Positions 11,724 to 15,533 of a DNA stretch of 15,533 nt are shown piece after piece. Where the stretch lies: NCBI GenBank assembly GCA_964460345.1, contig CAYWRO010000080.1:1-15533 (forward strand), given 5' to 3'. Position numbers and translations under genes: made by a program. Position 1 is the first letter of the stretch. Every line of letters starts with the position of its first letter. The DNA comes from CAYWRO01 sp964460345 (lineage in GTDB: Bacteria > Planctomycetota > Phycisphaerae > Phycisphaerales > UBA1924). Under the pieces are notes generated by a model. The model was not told the DNA's origin. It ran no database searches and worked only from the letters and a program-made list of their open reading frames with translations.

Positions 11724-13862
11724 TCAGCAGCCGGCGAACCAGCAGTCCAGGTACGCCAGCAGGTCAAAGACGTCGACCCCCGCCGCCTCATCGATGTCCG
11801 CCGCGTGATCCGCGGCGAACCACAGGTCCAGGTACGCCAGCAGGTCGAAGACGTCGATGGCGCCATCGTCGACCAGGTCGCACGCGCACGGCGGCTCCGC
11901 CGCGGCGACGGTCAGCACGCCGCTGCCCTGGGCCAGTTCGGCCCCGCCGAGCCGGACCAGGTACGAGGTGTTGGCTTCAGCCGTAAACGTGGCCTGTGAG
12001 CCGAACTCACACGCGTTGTCGTTGCAGGCCGCGATCGGGTCGTCGAATCCGCAGGAGTCGCCCGAGTAGATCAGCAGCACCGTGTCAAAGTCCGCCCCGC
12101 ACGTGCTGAGGGTGTAATCACCCGCCACCGTGGGCGTGAAGACGTACCAGATGTCCGCCCGCGGCGTGCACAGGGCCGGCTCCAGTGGGCCGTCGGTGGA
12201 CGCGGAGATGTTGCTGAATGGGGTCTGGCCCAGACCGATCGGGGCGGCGGCGAAGCAGGCGTTGTTGGCCGGCGCAGGGGGACGATTGTCGATCGTGAGG
12301 ACACCGGCGCCACCAGGCGTGCCGGGGTGCGAGCCGACGCGGATCAGGTACGTCTCATCCGCCACGGCGCTGAAGCGCACTTCGGCCTGCAGGCTCTCGC
12401 AGGCGTCGTCGGCGCACGCCAGGACGCTGCCGTTGCAGCCGCCGGCGATCACCGCAAGCTTGGTGTCGACGGTCGTCTGCCCGCAGGTGCTGACCGTCAC
12501 GTCGCCCGTGATGGGCGAGGTCCAACTGAACCAGACGTCGTGCTCCATGTCCGCCTGCCCGAAAAAGTTGCACGATTCGCTCGGCGAGCCGTCGGTGTTC
12601 GCGGCGCTGGAGTCGTAGTCGAACTGGCCGAAGCCCTCGATCTCAGGCGCGCTGAGGCAGTTGTCGTTCGTCGCGCCGCCGACCTGCGTGGTAATGGTGA
12701 AGGTGCCGAAGCCGCCGGCAAAGGCCGGGGGCGTGCCAATGCGGATCAGGTACTGCTGACCTTCGACCGCCGCGAAGGCAGCCTGCGCCTGGCTCGCGCC
12801 GAAGCCGCAGCCGGCATCACCGCAGGCCACCAGAGGCGAGGTCGCACACTCGCTGCCGGCGTACACGGCCAGTCGCGTGTTCACGTCCGTCTGCCCGCAG
12901 GTCGAAACCGTGGCGGGCCCTGTCTTCTCCGCCGTCCACATGAACCACACATCGTTGTCGACGCCGTCGGCGAAGCCCGGACAGTCCGCATCGGTCGGCC
13001 CGTCCATCGTCGCTGCGCTGTTGTCGAAGATCTGGACGCCGTCGCCGGAGATCATCGTCGCATTCGCGCAATCGTTGTTGGAAGCGAAAATCGCCGGGCC
13101 GTAGAGGAACGCCAGCGCCGCGATGTCCCCCTCGCTCAGTTCATTGCGGTTGCCGATCACATCCTGATAGGCGGGGTCAGTCGCAATGATCGTCGGCTGA
13201 CCGTTCGCCGAGAAGGCGAACGCGTCGTAATGCATGATCGATTCGTAATCGTACGGGCCGTGCACGAAGGTCCCGCGTTCGGGCTCGAACTGATCGGCGA
13301 ATCCGGGAAAAACGTTCTCGTAGTTGATCGTGACGAAGGTCGGCGACGCGTCCGGGCGCTGGTGCTCGTGCGCCATCCCCAGCGCGTGCATCAACTCGTG
13401 CACGATGATGAACTTCGACGACCAGTTGTACATCTCGAGGAACTGCACGCCTCCCCTGAACCCCAGGTCCGAGCTGTTGCCGAACCCGCTGTAGATCAGG
13501 ATGTAGTTTTCCTGCTCATCGCGCTCAACGAAGCGCACCTGGCAGACGCGCTCCAGTTCCGCCATCGCCGCGAGCGTCCGCTGCCGGTTCAGCAGCGAGA
13601 CCGTGTCGAAAAACTCGTAGTACACCGTCCGGTTCGGCCACAGGCTGTTCAGATAATGGCCACGCCCGGCGACGCCGTCATCGTCCTCATCCGGCGGATT
13701 GTGGCACACGCACGACGCGACGTACTCCTCCGTGATCTCCGGCGGGAACAGCTCCGCATCCGGAGGAAGCACATGGTCGCTGGCCACCTGCCCCGCCGCG
13801 GCAAACGTAAAACCCGACAGCGCACACGCGGACAGCGCGTGAGCAAAGTGGCGCATCGCCAT
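11724..13862 (-). CDS. Secreted astacin-like (M12A) metalloprotease with three beta-repeats and a dockerin-like end
   Basis: 712 residues. Signal peptide about 1-24. The catalytic domain (about 65-256) has the zinc motif HELMHALGMAHEH (155-167; ligands H155, H159, H165; catalytic E156) and the Met-turn SIMHY (208-212), diagnostic of astacin-type metzincins. Three repeats of about 125 residues follow (261-393, 399-525, 533-654), each with a 'DVWF.WT...G..TVSTCGQT..T.LAVYAG' core, like PPC-type beta-sandwich domains with paired cysteines. The C-terminus (659-712) has two copies of VDVFDLLAYLD-like dockerin segments; the second calcium loop is poor (IDEAAGVD). The protein ends WFAGC. ATG 13862 has a GGAGG site. 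It probably degrades proteins outside the cell or at the surface; the substrate is unknown. Confidence 0.9.
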   Translation of the reverse strand: MAMRHFAHALSACALSGFTFAAAGQVASDHVLPPDAELFPPEITEEYVASCVCHNPPDEDDDGVAGRGHYLNSLWPNRTVYYEFFDTVSLLNRQRTLAAMAELERVCQVRFVERDEQENYILIYSGFGNSSDLGFRGGVQFLEMYNWSSKFIIVHELMHALGMAHEHQRPDASPTFVTINYENVFPGFADQFEPERGTFVHGPYDYESIMHYDAFAFSANGQPTIIATDPAYQDVIGNRNELSEGDIAALAFLYGPAIFASNNDCANATMISGDGVQIFDNSAATMDGPTDADCPGFADGVDNDVWFMWTAEKTGPATVSTCGQTDVNTRLAVYAGSECATSPLVACGDAGCGFGASQAQAAFAAVEGQQYLIRIGTPPAFAGGFGTFTITTQVGGATNDNCLSAPEIEGFGQFDYDSSAANTDGSPSESCNFFGQADMEHDVWFSWTSPITGDVTVSTCGQTTVDTKLAVIAGGCNGSVLACADDACESLQAEVRFSAVADETYLIRVGSHPGTPGGAGVLTIDNRPPAPANNACFAAAPIGLGQTPFSNISASTDGPLEPALCTPRADIWYVFTPTVAGDYTLSTCGADFDTVLLIYSGDSCGFDDPIAACNDNACEFGSQATFTAEANTSYLVRLGGAELAQGSGVLTVAAAEPPCACDLVDDGAIDVFDLLAYLDLWFAADHAADIDEAAGVDVFDLLAYLDCWFAGC

Positions 13863-14219
13863 GATCGTCCTCCAGATGTACTTCGGCCGTAACGGCCCAC
13901 GAGATGGAAAGGCCTCGACTGCACCACCGCTGGCGCCGGCCCGCCGGAGCGTAACACCGCAACTGTCCGTGCGTCAATCGTTCATCCGTGACGCCCGCCC
14001 CTGATTCGCAGATTGTCTTTAACCGGCTGCGGAGGCCGCGATACACGGCGCCAATCGATCACCACAACTGGCCACACCCGACCGATATCGGACCTGGAGC
14101 CAAGGGAATCCCCTAGGCGGCGCGTGCCGAGCAGCGCGCACCCCGCACGGTTGAGTGTTCATCATGCCCCAGCACTGGCGAAATGCCAGCCGCGGCGCCC
14201 CCTCCCTGCAGCAAAGTCC
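13863..14219 (-). promoter_or_regulatory. 357-bp gap upstream of the metalloprotease; weak promoter candidate at 13948-13977
   Basis: No coding frame with family-like composition and no RNA gene is seen in this gap between the ferredoxin stop and the protease start. On minus, TTGACG (13977-13972) with TACGCT (13953-13948) at 18-base spacing, and TG two bases before the latter, is a possible promoter about 90 bp upstream of the ATG. Confidence 0.28.
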
Positions 14220-14486
14220 TCAACTCTGCTTCTGGTAATACTCCAGATTCAACTGGACGTAATTGTTCCACTCCGACGGCAGGTCCTCTTCCGGGAAGAT
14301 CGCCTTCACCGGGCACTCATCGACGCACAGACCGCAGTCGATGCAGGTGTCCGGATCAATGTAGAGCTGGTCGGCGGTCTCGAAGTCCGCCTCATCTTTC
14401 GTCGGGTGGATGCAGTCAACCGGGCAGACCTCCACGCAGGAGGTGTCCTTCGTGCCGATGCACGGCTCAGCGATTACGTGGGTCAT
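14220..14486 (-). CDS. 7Fe ferredoxin ([3Fe-4S][4Fe-4S])
   Basis: 88 residues; a small electron carrier. The cysteine pattern CIGTKDTSC (9-17), CP (21-22), C48-x2-C51-x2-C54-x3-C58-P matches bacterial-type ferredoxins of the Thermus/Azotobacter 7Fe class. C9, C17 and C58 would hold the 3Fe-4S cluster and C21, C48, C51 and C54 the 4Fe-4S cluster. The second Cys of a full first motif is replaced by T12, so the first site is three-cysteine. C25 is additional. The FPEEDLP-W-YV-LN tail is also typical of the class. ATG 14486 was chosen over an in-frame TTG at 14495; AGGGG lies about 9 bases upstream. Its redox partner cannot be told from the neighbours. Confidence 0.93.
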   Translation of the reverse strand: MTHVIAEPCIGTKDTSCVEVCPVDCIHPTKDEADFETADQLYIDPDTCIDCGLCVDECPVKAIFPEEDLPSEWNNYVQLNLEYYQKQS

Positions 14487-14501
14487 GTCCTTCAACCCCT
14501 C

Positions 14502-14523
14502 AAAACGGGCCGCACGCGGCCCG
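14502..14523 (-). terminator. Terminator-like hairpin in the ferredoxin leader
   Basis: On minus, CGGGCCG-CGTG-CGGCCCG (14523-14506) is followed by TTTT and then directly by the ferredoxin ribosome binding region. It lies 76 bp after the stop of the zinc-ribbon gene. It may end that transcript or act as an attenuator ahead of the ferredoxin gene; the T-run is short. Confidence 0.4.
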
Positions 14524-14598
14524 CGGATGCTTGGTGCTCCCCTGCGCCACCCCCGAAAAGCGCAACTGTAGTCGGGTAGGTCGGCCCCTGAGCCTTAA

Positions 14599-15174
14599 TC
14601 AGCCCAACCAACCCTGTATGATGCCGGCCTTGTCGTACGACTGCCCGCACTCCGGGCACCGCCCGCGCGCCGCAAGACCCGTCAGGGCGTACTCGCACAC
14701 CGGACACGGCACCGCGGCCATCTGAAGTGTCTCGTCATCCACCAGCACCCCCGGCCCGCCGTAGCACTCGGCCAGCGCCTCGGGCCCGTGCCGCGCCACC
14801 AACTCCTCGACCACATCAACCGCCAGGCCGCACGAGGGGCACTTACCCAGATTCACACGCAATGGCAAAAGCCGGTCGCACCCCGGGCAGTTGGGCTGCA
14901 TGGACGGATCCAGGCGCGACAGGTCGGGCTGGCCCGGATCGTCCCACCCCCCCTCCGCGACTTCCTGCTCCGCCTCCTGAATCGCGAGGGTCGCCTCTTC
15001 CGCCTCATCGCGGCTGTAGATCAGCACTTCAAACCGGGGCCCGGCAAAGCCGCGCGCCATGTCGAACACATCCGGCATCCGGTGATGGATCCGCGCCACG
15101 ATCCCTCGGCGCCACAACGCGATCGCCGCGTGCCATGCCTGAACCGGGGAATCAAACGTGCACAACCGGTGCAT
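14599..15174 (-). CDS. DUF2007-like protein with two zinc ribbons
   Basis: 191 residues, no membrane segment. The N-terminal part (about 1-72) resembles the DUF2007 / 'putative signal transducing protein' fold: a short first strand, helix DSPVQAWHAAIALWRRGI, then VARIHH and FEVLIYSRDEAEEATLAIQEA. Two zinc-ribbon motifs follow: CPGC...CPSCG (C96, C99, C112, C115) and CPVCEYALTGL...CPECG (C157, C160, C173, C176), the second common in planctomycete proteins. It probably binds two zinc ions; the role is unknown, with protein interaction more likely than catalysis. The start lies 18 bp after the FmdB-like stop, so the two are probably one operon. No clear Shine-Dalgarno. Confidence 0.82.
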   Translation of the reverse strand: MHRLCTFDSPVQAWHAAIALWRRGIVARIHHRMPDVFDMARGFAGPRFEVLIYSRDEAEEATLAIQEAEQEVAEGGWDDPGQPDLSRLDPSMQPNCPGCDRLLPLRVNLGKCPSCGLAVDVVEELVARHGPEALAECYGGPGVLVDDETLQMAAVPCPVCEYALTGLAARGRCPECGQSYDKAGIIQGWLG

Positions 15175-15192
15175 GAAGGTTCTGTTGCTGGC

Positions 15193-15495
15193 TCAATCGT
15201 CCGCGGAAATGCTCCGCGGCCCCATGCTCCCCGCCGTGCGTTCCATGTACCCGTCGCCCCGTTTCTCGTACTTGGTGAACCCCAGCCGCTCCAGGTTCTT
15301 GTTGGAAAGCTGGCTCTTGGTCTTCATATCAGACCACTTCCCGGCAATGTTCGGGGCCGTGATGACGCGTCGGACAGGCTCCCCCGTTTCCGGGTGCTTC
15401 GTGAGCGCATCTTCTTTCATGGACTGGACATACTCAAAGGTGCGCCCGGTCCCTTCGCCCTCGGTATCGAGAATCTCGTACACGTACGTCGGCAT
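15193..15495 (-). CDS. FmdB-like protein without zinc-binding cysteines
   Basis: 100 residues. The opening MPTYVYEI, then FEYVQSMKEDALTKHPETGEP and VRRVI, follow the FmdB/CxxC small zinc-ribbon family, in which two CxxC pairs bind zinc near residues 9-12 and 30-33. Here all four cysteines are absent, replaced by LDTE and HPET-type residues, and there is no Cys in the whole protein. The basic, Lys-rich C-terminal part (WSDMKTKSQLSNKNLERLGF) continues the domain. Function unknown. ATG 15495 begins at the conserved MPTY. It precedes a zinc-ribbon protein gene by 18 bp, probably in one operon. Confidence 0.85.
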   Translation of the reverse strand: MPTYVYEILDTEGEGTGRTFEYVQSMKEDALTKHPETGEPVRRVITAPNIAGKWSDMKTKSQLSNKNLERLGFTKYEKRGDGYMERTAGSMGPRSISADD

Positions 15496-15533
15496 GCCTG
15501 ATTCTAGGGCGAACCCGGCCCCATCAGGTCGAC

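Noticed and set aside
12327..13892. Plus-strand frame of 521 codons opposite the metalloprotease
   Set aside because: The minus-strand frame carries the zinc motif, Met-turn and signal peptide; the plus frame is Arg/Val-rich without motifs.

Overview
The window is high-GC DNA, and its gene content points to a planctomycete, most likely of the Phycisphaerae type. The reasons are a secreted protease ending in a dockerin-like repeat with a terminal Gly-Cys, several short membrane proteins of planctomycete style, a 'CPxC-x-YxLxGL...CPxCG' zinc ribbon, a cysteine-free FmdB-like protein, a lipid A-type acyltransferase (so a Gram-negative envelope), and REP-like 'CACAGGCG-tcc-CGCCTGTG' palindromes. 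This placement is inferred from family knowledge; no database was searched.

Layout, left to right. Positions 1-4180 are all on the minus strand: a small membrane protein (4180-3980), a membrane-anchored coiled-coil protein (3735-2356), an LpxL/HtrB-like acyltransferase (2301-1132), a 596-bp gap holding a 21-bp minisatellite (11 units) and a G-rich tract, a receiver-only response regulator (535-107), and the start of another gene running off the left edge. A strong terminator at 4309-4353 separates this block from the next minus-strand block: a FHA-GAF-histidine kinase (9154-7487), a RibB protein with a degenerate GTP cyclohydrolase II half (7444-6224), and a secreted DUF1579-like protein with two duplicated C-terminal domains (5995-4412).

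Positions 9297-11579 hold small genes on both strands: a membrane protein on plus (9297-9623), a translationally coupled membrane-protein pair on minus (10439-9655), and a plus-strand pair that encodes an extremely acidic protein followed by an Arg-rich protein whose Shine-Dalgarno lies inside a stable hairpin. A bidirectional terminator (11666-11699) separates that pair from a convergent 712-aa astacin-like metalloprotease (13862-11724). The right end carries, on minus, a FmdB-like protein, a DUF2007/double zinc-ribbon protein and a 7Fe ferredoxin.

The genes do not form one obvious pathway. Themes are envelope maintenance (acyltransferase, membrane proteins, secreted proteins), signalling (an orphan receiver and an orphan FHA-GAF kinase about 7 kb apart), riboflavin synthesis and iron-sulfur redox chemistry. 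No CRISPR array, transposase, phage gene, rRNA or tRNA was seen. The signals most worth following are the minisatellite, the SD-sequestering hairpin with its acidic/basic gene pair, the 10-bp dyad beside the divergent start, and the degenerate RibB and FmdB family members.
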